From M269 sp964640795 (GTDB lineage Bacteria > Pseudomonadota > Gammaproteobacteria > Enterobacterales > Alteromonadaceae), in contig CAZXIN010000006.1 of the NCBI GenBank assembly GCA_964640795.1, positions 95,718 to 159,717 of the forward strand: a DNA stretch of 64,000 nucleotides, written 5' to 3'. The notes beneath the pieces were generated by a model. That model was not told the DNA's origin. It was given only the letters and a program-made list of their open reading frames with translations, and searched no databases. A program made the translations under genes and the position numbers. Every line of letters begins with the position of its first letter. The stretch's first letter is position 1. Of this stretch, positions 53,368 to 60,941 are shown piece after piece.

Positions 53368-54513
53368 ATGAATTTTTCTTATTCGAACAGTACACAAGTT
53401 GAATTTGGTCAAGGCCAAATTAAAAGCATTAGTACCTTGATACCTAGCGACAAAAAAGTCTTGGTTATTTATGGTTTTGGTTCTATTAAAAAGAATGGTG
53501 TCTATGATCAGGTTGCTGAAGCACTCAAAGGACATCAGTGGCTTGAGTTTTCCGGTGTTGAGGCAAACCCAACTCTCGAAACCATGAACAAAGCAGTTGC
53601 ACTAGCACGTGAGGAGCAAGTTGACTTTATTCTGGCTGTAGGTGGTGGTTCAGTCATTGATGGCGCGAAATACGCGGCTGCGGCAATATGTTATGACGGC
53701 GATGGGTGGGACATCCTTGAAGGTAAGCATATGGTAACTGAAGCGATACCTTTAGCGGCGATATTAACCATTCCTGCAACGGGGTCGGAATCCAATGCAC
53801 ATTCGGTTATTACCAAAGCTGAGACCCAAGACAAGCTCGCATTTTCCAACCCTAATGTTAAGCCAATATTCGCCGTTATGGACCCAGACGTGATGAAAAC
53901 ACTGCCTGAACGCCAACTGGCGAATGGCGTCGTCGACGCATGGGTACATGTGTGTGAACAGTATCTGACATTCCCTACGGGAGCGCTTGTACAAGAAGGC
54001 TATGCCGAAGCACTGTTAAAAAGCTTAAAGCATTTAGGCGACAACTTTGACAAGCGAGACGATCAGTGGCGCGCTAATTTAATGTGGTCTGCCAACCAAG
54101 CATTGAATGGTTTAATCGGATTGGGCATAGCACAAGACTGGGCCACCCATATGATTGGACATGAACTCACGGCACTTTATGGTGTTGATCACGCACGGTC
54201 ACTTGCCATTATCCAGCCTTGGCTGTTGAGAGATCAACTCTCTGCCAAAAAAGCTAAGCTCGAACAAATGGGCCGCAATGTCTTCATGCTTCCAGACAGT
54301 GAAGATTTGGCGGAACAAACAATTCAACATATTGAATCTTTCTACCAAAAATTGAATGTGCCTACTCAGCTAACTGAACATACAGAACCCAAAGCTGAAG
54401 CCATTGATAAGATTATGAATCAATTGGCATTGCATGGCATGACTCAGCTTGGCGAGAACAACGCAGTGACGCTTGAAGCAAGTCGCACCATACTTGAATC
54501 AGCCGTCGCTTAA
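53368..54513 (+). CDS. Iron-containing (YqhD-type) alcohol dehydrogenase / aldehyde reductase
   Basis: A 381-aa group III dehydrogenase. NAD(P) binding is marked by GGGSVIDGAKY and PATGSESN. Metal ligands are Asp190, His194, His265 and His275 (VDAWVHVCEQ; GHELTALYGVDHARS). Close likeness to E. coli YqhD, an NADPH-dependent reductase of toxic short aldehydes, supports aldehyde reduction. It lies 26 bases after the NTF2-like gene. Confidence 0.93.
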   Translation: MNFSYSNSTQVEFGQGQIKSISTLIPSDKKVLVIYGFGSIKKNGVYDQVAEALKGHQWLEFSGVEANPTLETMNKAVALAREEQVDFILAVGGGSVIDGAKYAAAAICYDGDGWDILEGKHMVTEAIPLAAILTIPATGSESNAHSVITKAETQDKLAFSNPNVKPIFAVMDPDVMKTLPERQLANGVVDAWVHVCEQYLTFPTGALVQEGYAEALLKSLKHLGDNFDKRDDQWRANLMWSANQALNGLIGLGIAQDWATHMIGHELTALYGVDHARSLAIIQPWLLRDQLSAKKAKLEQMGRNVFMLPDSEDLAEQTIQHIESFYQKLNVPTQLTEHTEPKAEAIDKIMNQLALHGMTQLGENNAVTLEASRTILESAVA

Positions 54514-54547
54514 GCCTATAGCGATACACATTATTTAAGGACGTTTT

Positions 54548-55414
54548 ATGCCATTAAACGACAGTCAGTTACCCCTTATTTCCGCAGCGGAACTGAGGAG
54601 TGAGTTAGGAGATAAAAACCTTAAAGTATTTGATATTCGAGGTAAATGGGGCGATCCCCCAACGAGCTTCTACGATGATTATGCTCGGGGTCACATCCCC
54701 GGTGCAATTTATCTCGATTGGACAGAGCACTTTTTAACGCAAGGCATGCCTATCGGAATGGCGCCTGTCGCATCGAAAGAACATGCACAAGCAAGCTTTG
54801 AGAAGCTTGGAATATCAGCAGACGACAATGTTGTTTTATATGACGATTACCATCATATGTTGGCTGGTCGTGTGTGGTGGGCCATGCGTTATTGGAGCTT
54901 CTCAAATGTGAGAGTGCTAAACGGTGGCTGGAAGCACTGGTCAAGAGAAGGCTTGCCTACCAGTACCGATATAGCGAGTAACGAATCAGGTGGCTTTTCT
55001 GCCAGCGAGCAACCTCAGTTGATTGCTCACCTTGATGACGTGAAGGACAGAAACGATGACACCTATGTTATAGACGCCCGAGGGCCTATTAACTATACAG
55101 GCAAGCCAGATGACCCCAGAACGGGCCATATTCCCGGCGCTTTAAATCTCCCTTATTCGTCACTACTCGACGATGAAACAGGGCTTTTCAAAGATAGAGA
55201 AGCGTTACATAAGTTGTTGTCTACTCATCTCAATTTAGCTGGCGATGCCAATTTTATCTCTTCTTGTGGTTCTGGCTACGCTGGCACAGTACTGCTGCTT
55301 GCTATGAAGCTTATTGGCATTGATGCACCACTATATGACGGTTCTTTTTCGGAATGGAAAAGTGAGAGCAACTTACCCGTAGAACAAGGTTCAGCAGCGT
55401 TTGCTGTTGAATAG
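54548..55414 (+). CDS. Two-domain sulfurtransferase (TST/MST type)
   Basis: A 288-aa protein with two rhodanese domains. The N-terminal one (about 10-140) lacks the catalytic Cys. The C-terminal one (about 160-285) has Cys240 in the loop CGSGYAG, closer to mercaptopyruvate sulfurtransferase (CGSGxT/A) than to thiosulfate sulfurtransferase. It would transfer sulfane sulfur from 3-mercaptopyruvate or thiosulfate. AAGGA lies before the ATG. Confidence 0.92.
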   Translation: MPLNDSQLPLISAAELRSELGDKNLKVFDIRGKWGDPPTSFYDDYARGHIPGAIYLDWTEHFLTQGMPIGMAPVASKEHAQASFEKLGISADDNVVLYDDYHHMLAGRVWWAMRYWSFSNVRVLNGGWKHWSREGLPTSTDIASNESGGFSASEQPQLIAHLDDVKDRNDDTYVIDARGPINYTGKPDDPRTGHIPGALNLPYSSLLDDETGLFKDREALHKLLSTHLNLAGDANFISSCGSGYAGTVLLLAMKLIGIDAPLYDGSFSEWKSESNLPVEQGSAAFAVE

Positions 55415-55438
55415 CCTAACTAATAGGAGAACGTAACG

Positions 55439-55828
55439 ATGAGTCCAGACCAAAATTCACCTGACATTAAAATGATTAATCAAGTCAATAGAGAGCTAGA
55501 GAGCGCTATGCGCTCTGGCAGTGCTGAGCGCTTAGTCGCTATCTATTCTAATGAAGGTAAATTACTGCCGCCGAATAATCGAATGGTTTCTGGGCCAGAA
55601 GACATCATGGACTATTGGTACGGTGTGATTCACTCTGGCATTACAGACGCAGAATTGACCACAGAAGAATTAGATGTATATGGCGAAACCGCGGTGGAAG
55701 TTGGTTCTTATGTGATGCAAGCCGGCAGCGAAACCGCAGACATGGGTAAGTATGTTGTCATTTGGAAAAACGAAAATGGACAATGGAAATACCACCGAGA
55801 TATTTGGAATAGCAACCTTATCTCTTAA
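55439..55828 (+). CDS. SnoaL/DUF4440-like protein
   Basis: A 129-aa NTF2-fold protein: VNRELESAMRSGSAERLVAIYSNEG near the start, then LLPPNNRMVSGPEDIMDYWYG and a C-terminal WKYHRDIWNSN, as in the SnoaL-like/DUF4440 group. These small barrels may be enzymes or ligand binders. It is the fourth gene of the operon, with AGGAG before the ATG. Confidence 0.85.
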   Translation: MSPDQNSPDIKMINQVNRELESAMRSGSAERLVAIYSNEGKLLPPNNRMVSGPEDIMDYWYGVIHSGITDAELTTEELDVYGETAVEVGSYVMQAGSETADMGKYVVIWKNENGQWKYHRDIWNSNLIS

Positions 55829-55881
55829 GCACGTGTTCAGACACCTGATTACCATAGGTGACAGACTAGGACGAATATCGA

Positions 55882-56721
55882 ATGAATAATGACGAGCAGA
55901 TTAACTATTGGAATGGTGAAGCAGGCGAAAAATGGGTCAAGATGTCTCAGCAACTAGACGAACTGCTAGCGCCTTTTATTCCTGAAATTCTCACTCGCGC
56001 CGCTCTTCAACCCAATGAGCGCGTGTTGGATATCGGTTGTGGTGGTGGCGCCCTCACGTTGGAAGCTGCGAAAAGCTTGGGCAATTTAGGCGAAGTTTCA
56101 GGTGTTGATGTTTCAACCCCTTTGCTTGATTTTGCGCAACAACGTGCTCGAAAAGCAGCTATTGATGCCGCGTTTCTCTGTGAAGATGCGAGTCAATATC
56201 GCGCAGAACAGAAATTTGACTGTGCGATATCTCGTTTTGGCGTCATGTTTTTTTCTGATCCGACTGAGGCCTTTACATCGCTTCGTCAGAACTTAAATCA
56301 AGAGGGGCGACTAGTGTTTGCTTGCTGGCAGCCTTTAGCACTCAATGATTGGGCAAATTTTGCATTACAAGAAGCTTTGCCCTACCTCAATGAAGTTCCG
56401 GCAATGGCGAGCGCAGGCACTCCCGGCCCATTTGCCTTTGCTGATAGGACTTATTTAGAGAATGTTCTTTCTAACGCTGGGTGGCAAAACATTGATATTG
56501 AACCTTGGAGCGGCAAGCTTAAGATTCCAAGTGATACGCCAGAAGGTGGTGCAGATTTTCTTCTCAAAATAGGCCCCGCTGCACGCGCATTGGCAGAACA
56601 AGATGTCGATGTTGACGCGATAAGGGCGTCCATCACAGATCGCATCAAGGCAACAATCAAGACACAAGGCAGTGCTGAATTCTCTGCCACAGCTTGGTTA
56701 GTAACAGCTAAAGCAACTTAA
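55882..56721 (+). CDS. Class I SAM-dependent methyltransferase
   Basis: A 279-aa methyltransferase. Motif I is VLDIGCGGGALTLEAAKSLG at about residues 48-67, followed by SGVDVS, DASQYR and the late ISRFGVMFFSDPTEAF, typical of the UbiE/type 11 fold. The substrate is not readable. It is the last gene of the operon and is followed by hairpins and a 217-base spacer. Confidence 0.9.
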   Translation: MNNDEQINYWNGEAGEKWVKMSQQLDELLAPFIPEILTRAALQPNERVLDIGCGGGALTLEAAKSLGNLGEVSGVDVSTPLLDFAQQRARKAAIDAAFLCEDASQYRAEQKFDCAISRFGVMFFSDPTEAFTSLRQNLNQEGRLVFACWQPLALNDWANFALQEALPYLNEVPAMASAGTPGPFAFADRTYLENVLSNAGWQNIDIEPWSGKLKIPSDTPEGGADFLLKIGPAARALAEQDVDVDAIRASITDRIKATIKTQGSAEFSATAWLVTAKAT

Positions 56722-56783
56722 TGAATAAAGAAGGCGCTGACGCGCTCTTCGAAACAGTTGTTGTACCTCGTTATCAACGAGCG

Positions 56784-56858
56784 AAGAGAAGCTAACCTGT
56801 TATTGCTTCTCTTATGCAGCAAGGTTGGGGTGCCTGTAAGCGGTCTGGCACCTCTTTT
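56784..56858 (+). terminator. Tandem hairpins ending the ADH-sulfurtransferase-methyltransferase operon
   Basis: A 9-bp stem AAGAGAAGC/GCTTCTCTT (56784-56813) is followed by a 6-bp GGTGCC/GGCACC stem (56829-56852) with TCTTTT behind it. The second fits a weak intrinsic terminator. Confidence 0.6.
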
Positions 56859-56938
56859 AACATATTTGAAAAATATTCGAGCAAGTGGCGATACACCGCC
56901 GTTTACACTATTTTAACGTAACTATGTAGGAATTTAAG

Positions 56939-57304
56939 ATGAGCGATTATTCACACGAAGAACACTTGGCACGTGAAGCCGTCATGGACTATCTGGAAGG
57001 GACAACTGACCCAAGCTCTGAACGACTCACCAGAGCATTTTACTCAAGTACAAATCTTCATTCGACAACCAGTGATGGGCTATTGGAAATTGTGCCACGT
57101 GACCGTTTCATCAGTTTTGCTGGCGCAGGAAAACTTCCCAAACATACCAACGAAATCCTCTCACTTGAGTTGATTGGGGATATGGCTTGGTCGACTGTGA
57201 AATTCGATTTACCGGATCGGTACTTTTATGACGTGTTGACCTTACTCAGGCTTTCGGATGGTTGGAAGATTGTTTCTAAAACCTATACGGTGATCATGAA
57301 ATAA
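56939..57304 (+). CDS. NTF2-like (lumazine-binding-like) protein, copy 2
   Basis: A 121-aa protein paralogous to copy 1 at 52838 (shared FYSSTNLH, VPRD, LPDRYFYDVLTLLRLSDGWKIVSKTY). No signal peptide is present, so it is cytosolic. The DNA is almost identical to copy 1 over a 24-base run (around GCATTTTACTCAAG...). TAGGA precedes the start. It is not directly part of the upstream operon, which ends at the hairpins. Confidence 0.86.
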   Translation: MSDYSHEEHLAREAVMDYLEGTTDPSSERLTRAFYSSTNLHSTTSDGLLEIVPRDRFISFAGAGKLPKHTNEILSLELIGDMAWSTVKFDLPDRYFYDVLTLLRLSDGWKIVSKTYTVIMK

Positions 57305-57329
57305 GTAACCTTAGTTCGGGATAAGTAAT

Positions 57330-57350
57330 ACCTGACTTTTAAAGTCAGGT
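57330..57350. terminator. Inverted repeat between convergent NTF2 copy 2 and VOC gene
   Basis: ACCTGACTTT-T-AAAGTCAGGT is a 10-bp perfect inverted repeat in the 92-base convergent spacer. It is a likely bidirectional stop, but with no T run outside the stem. Confidence 0.45.
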
Positions 57351-57396
57351 TGGCCTACCACGGCCAAAGCTTCACGAGTTAAGTCGGCTGAGTTTA

Positions 57397-57825
57397 TTAT
57401 TTTGCAAACAGCGAGCTAATATCTTTAAATGCTTTAAATTCTAATGCATTACCGAAAGGGTCCATAAAGAACAACGTAGCTTGTTCGCCGACTTGTCCCT
57501 CAAAACGAATGTGAGGTTCCACAACAAAGGTGATGTTATTTGCTTTGAGTTTGTCTGCAAGTTGGCGCCAGTCTTCCATCGACAATACCACACCAAAGTG
57601 TGGTACGGGCACCTGATCACCATCGACAGGGTTTTTAGCTGCTGGTGATGGCATGGTCATCACTTGGTGAGTAACAAGCTGGTGGCCATAAAAGTTCCAG
57701 TCAGCCCACTGAGCAGCACTTCTGCCCATCTCACAACCCATGATATCGCCATAAAAAGCGATGGCTTCGTTAATATCGCTTACCGGTATAGCAAGATGAA
57801 ATGGTGGAAGTGGGTTGGAAGACAT
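57397..57825 (-). CDS. VOC (glyoxalase/bleomycin-resistance-like) protein, intact copy
   Basis: A 142-aa vicinal-oxygen-chelate protein. The beta-alpha-beta-beta-beta units are visible: HLAIPVSDINEAIAFYGDIMGCEMG in the first, and PHFGVVLSMEDWRQLADKLK with TLFFMDPFGNALEFKAF in the second. Metal ligands are probably the His of FHLAIPV and a Glu of LEFK. It starts 16 bases after the ALDH gene, so the two are an operon. Substrate unknown. Confidence 0.9.
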   Translation of the reverse strand: MSSNPLPPFHLAIPVSDINEAIAFYGDIMGCEMGRSAAQWADWNFYGHQLVTHQVMTMPSPAAKNPVDGDQVPVPHFGVVLSMEDWRQLADKLKANNITFVVEPHIRFEGQVGEQATLFFMDPFGNALEFKAFKDISSLFAK

Positions 57826-57841
57826 GAATAGGCCTTAATAA

Positions 57842-59218
57842 TTAGCTAAGCATCTTTAACATATTGAGCTTTTTATCAGAATACGGTGGATAGCGCACGT
57901 CTAAATCCATCATATAGCTGCGTTTCATGACAGTTTTTAAATGGCTAAAGGTATCAAAACCTGCTTGACCGTGATAGCTGCCCATGCCGCTATTACCTAC
58001 GCCACCAAAAGGAAGGTCAGCGTTAACCATAAACATCATACCGTCGTTTATACAAACATTTCCGGCGCTGGTGTTATGCATCACGTTATCTTCAATAGTT
58101 TGGTCTTTGTTAAACAAATATAAAGCGAGAGGTTTGGAGCGTTTGTTCACAAAGGTAATGGCTTGTTCCATATCGTCAACTTCAATGATGGGCAGCAGTG
58201 GGCCGAATATCTCGTCCCTCATGATAGGCGTTGCATCGTCTGGATTGAGTAGTAACGTTGGCTCAATATAGCGCTCGCGTTCATCCAATGTCCCACCGAA
58301 AATCACGTTCTGATTATCAAGGTAGCTGCTGATACGTGCATAGTGCCTGTCATTGATAATGCGACCATAATCAGGACTTTGTTTAGCATCATCACCGTAG
58401 AATGCAGTGATTTTTTGTTTAAGTTTATCAATCAGCTGTGCCGATACTTTCTTGTCAACAAGCACATAATCTGGGGCAACGCAGGTTTGCCCTGCATTCA
58501 TCCATTTACTCCACACAATACGGTTGGCTGTTACATCAATATTCGCGCTGTCAGAGACGATGCATGGGCTTTTCCCGCCTAATTCTAGCGTTACTGGCGT
58601 TAAGTGTTCAGCGGCTGCTCGCATGACAATCTTTCCAACTGCTTCACCGCCGGTATACATAATGTGATCGAACTTTTGCTTTAATAACTCTGTGGTCTCT
58701 GGGATGTCACCTTCAACAACGGTAAATGCTTCTTGGTCCAAATAATTAGGGACAATCTCAGCGAGTATTTTTGACGTTTCTGACGCTAACTCAGATGGTT
58801 TTAGCACAACGCAGTTGCCAGCCGCAATAGCCGCTACCATGGGGGATACGACCAACTGAAAAGGGTAGTTCCATGCACCAATGATTAAAACTGTGCCAAG
58901 AGGCTCCGGCATTTGATAACTCTTACCGGGTTGGGCTAACAAGGGTGTTGATACCTTGCGTGGCTTGGCCCATTTTCGTAATTTTTTTATGGTGTGTTCT
59001 ACATCGCTAATGACAAAACCTATTTCCGAAATCCAGCTTTCCGATGTACATTTGCTGAGATCTTTTTTCAATGCTTGCATGATGGCTTGTTCTTGCTCAC
59101 TCGCCATTTTCTTAACTTGCTCAAGCTGTTCGATACGCCATGCTATTGACTTGGTTTTTCCCGTCGCAAAATATTGCTGAAGTGTCTGTACGGCAGGAGC
59201 GATTGCGTCAATCTGCAT
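57842..59218 (-). CDS. Aldehyde dehydrogenase (class 3 / coniferyl-aldehyde type)
   Basis: A 458-aa NAD(P)-dependent aldehyde dehydrogenase. It has general base Glu212 (LELGGKSP), nucleophile Cys246 (NAGQTCVAPDYV), Asn of the oxyanion hole in WNYPFQL, and FGPLLPI near residue 340. The short length and lack of an N-terminal extension fit the ALDH3/coniferyl group. It probably oxidises long-chain or aromatic aldehydes; substrate not readable. Confidence 0.94.
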   Translation of the reverse strand: MQIDAIAPAVQTLQQYFATGKTKSIAWRIEQLEQVKKMASEQEQAIMQALKKDLSKCTSESWISEIGFVISDVEHTIKKLRKWAKPRKVSTPLLAQPGKSYQMPEPLGTVLIIGAWNYPFQLVVSPMVAAIAAGNCVVLKPSELASETSKILAEIVPNYLDQEAFTVVEGDIPETTELLKQKFDHIMYTGGEAVGKIVMRAAAEHLTPVTLELGGKSPCIVSDSANIDVTANRIVWSKWMNAGQTCVAPDYVLVDKKVSAQLIDKLKQKITAFYGDDAKQSPDYGRIINDRHYARISSYLDNQNVIFGGTLDERERYIEPTLLLNPDDATPIMRDEIFGPLLPIIEVDDMEQAITFVNKRSKPLALYLFNKDQTIEDNVMHNTSAGNVCINDGMMFMVNADLPFGGVGNSGMGSYHGQAGFDTFSHLKTVMKRSYMMDLDVRYPPYSDKKLNMLKMLS

Positions 59219-59339
59219 AGCGAGTATTCTCCGAAAATGTATGAACGTTAATGCCGACTGGTATGATCAGTCAGAAGTGCTACGGAGTGTAGCTTTTTTG
59301 TTAAGAGAGTACAAAGTTGCGGGCGATTTCACGCCGCTA

Positions 59340-59933
59340 TTACTCTGAGCAGCTTGGGACTTCTATAGGATTATTTTTAAAATCGGTTTCATAACAGTTA
59401 TCAAGCAACGAGCAATAGCACGCTGACGCTGTTAGCTTGTGTCGTTCAGTATTGATTTCATCCCACAATACTCTATTTTCCTCGGTGGCACCCATCCAAA
59501 AAAACTTATTCTCTTGGTTTGCGGATATCAAACTATTAACGACCCTTCCTGTTAGGGGGATGCCATCTGTTTCTCTTAAGGGATTACTATAGGCATGCTC
59601 AAGAAATGGATATCCTTTGGCGCAGCAATCTTTTAACCAAGCGCTGATACTGGAGTATGTTTTATCTTTATAGTGCAACTGAAACTGCTTGATATGAGCT
59701 GGCCCAACCCCACCGTTTAAGATGTGGAAGGAAATTTCAAGCTCCTTGTTACTGTTAAAGTTACTCGAGCCAAATAATAGAAACGGCCAAGTAGCAGCTC
59801 TAACTTGTTTTTCAGCGGCTTCAGCTTGGATATAAGTCGCGTAGAAAGAGGCGCCTGAAATAGCAATCGCACAAATCGCTAGAATAAGGTTGAGGTTTTC
59901 GACGGTGCGTTTTTGTGAGCCTTTTTCTGACAT
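59340..59933 (-). CDS. Hypothetical membrane-anchored Cys-containing protein
   Basis: A 197-aa protein of no named family that I recognise. One transmembrane helix (about residues 14-33) follows a short basic cytoplasmic end, then a predicted beta-rich outer domain (WPFLLFGSSNFNSNKELEIS). It has cysteines in several groups (DCC; CYC; DNC; SC near the end). The layout resembles small bacterial membrane proteins of unknown function. No operon partner is clear. Confidence 0.65.
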   Translation of the reverse strand: MSEKGSQKRTVENLNLILAICAIAISGASFYATYIQAEAAEKQVRAATWPFLLFGSSNFNSNKELEISFHILNGGVGPAHIKQFQLHYKDKTYSSISAWLKDCCAKGYPFLEHAYSNPLRETDGIPLTGRVVNSLISANQENKFFWMGATEENRVLWDEINTERHKLTASACYCSLLDNCYETDFKNNPIEVPSCSE

Positions 59934-60029
59934 AAGATCGACAATGAGCTTTATTTGCTATCACTCTCTCATTAGCCAGAAAGAGATTCAAGATCAAGCG
60001 CCTTCAGATTAAGAGTTTGCTATGCCAAT

Positions 60030-60941
60030 TTATCGCTCACTACAACTCGCACCAAAGGCAAAACAGCTATAACATCGATGATGCTTCATACTTATTTTTG
60101 TCTGTAAGCTTTGATTTAACTCAGACCCTAGATCGTACTCTTCGTCGTCGTCCACTAAGGTACAAGCATAGACACGCATCTTCCCATCTTTTTTAAGTAT
60201 CATGCGAGAGCTGGCGCACATAAAAGACTGACGTTGTTCTTCCGTCTGGTAACTTGTCATACAGTTTTCTGATATATGCGGTACGTTAGGTAACGAGCCT
60301 GGCGGCAGAAAATCAGGAAATGCAACAATGTTTAAATCGGTTGGTAATCCGTTTAGCTCGAATACTTGGTTAAACTGGCGATTGATCTCCGCAGAGTCTT
60401 CGCCGTCTTTCATATGTCGAGCAACAGAGATCGGAAATCCGGCTTGATATAACTTTCTCATACCAATTAACGCCTGCTCAAATTGCCCCTCACCACGGCC
60501 TTTATTGTGAATGACCGGGTCGGGAGAATCTAAGCTGATACGAAATGATATAGGATGATGAGTCGTTAAGGCTTTTAGGGCATCAAAACGTTTTAACAGC
60601 GGTTCTGTGCCATTGGTTAGTACCAAGCACGGGCCGTATTTTGATGCGTAACCCAGTATAGCGACAATATCCTTAACTAACATTGGCTCACCACCGGTGA
60701 ACGAGAATTGCTCCGTGCCTAGTTTTACAGCTTCTTCGATATAGGGGGCGACTTCTTCGAGTTTAGGGGATTGGAGCCGCTTATCGCTAGGTGAAGATCC
60801 TTCTAAGCAAAAATCACATGACAGATTACAACGCGTGCCTGTATGGAACCAAAGCTCCTTTAACGTATGTGAACGTATATAGCCTCTAGGTTCACCGTCG
60901 GGCGTGTAATGCCATGAATCGGTGCGATGCTCTTTGAGCAC
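60030..60941 (-). CDS. Radical SAM protein coupled to an ArsM-type methyltransferase
   Basis: A 303-aa radical SAM enzyme. The [4Fe-4S]/SAM motif CNLSCDFC (Cys38, Cys42, Cys45) and GGEP (FTGGEPML) are clear. The C-terminal third has extra cysteines (NC, MC, AC, then Cys290, Cys293, Cys300 near the end), suggesting a SPASM/twitch-type auxiliary cluster. It starts with GTG overlapping the upstream stop as TAGTG, with GGAGG nine bases before it; the TTG at 60947 is too close to that GGAGG. The motif differs from ArsS (CxxxCxxCH with DUF3641). A role in organoarsenical synthesis is inferred. Confidence 0.88.
   Translation of the reverse strand: MLKEHRTDSWHYTPDGEPRGYIRSHTLKELWFHTGTRCNLSCDFCLEGSSPSDKRLQSPKLEEVAPYIEEAVKLGTEQFSFTGGEPMLVKDIVAILGYASKYGPCLVLTNGTEPLLKRFDALKALTTHHPISFRISLDSPDPVIHNKGRGEGQFEQALIGMRKLYQAGFPISVARHMKDGEDSAEINRQFNQVFELNGLPTDLNIVAFPDFLPPGSLPNVPHISENCMTSYQTEEQRQSFMCASSRMILKKDGKMRVYACTLVDDDEEYDLGSELNQSLQTKISMKHHRCYSCFAFGASCSER

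Noticed and set aside
57441..57623. Minus-strand frame within the VOC gene
   Set aside because: It is the shifted reading of the real VOC gene. It was useful only because the decayed copy at 52410 runs partly in this frame, which reveals the frameshift.
60030..60941. Calling the radical SAM gene arsS or arsL
   Set aside because: The motif CNLSCDFC and the C-terminal cysteines do not match ArsS as recalled, and ArsL cannot be confirmed by eye, so no symbol was given.
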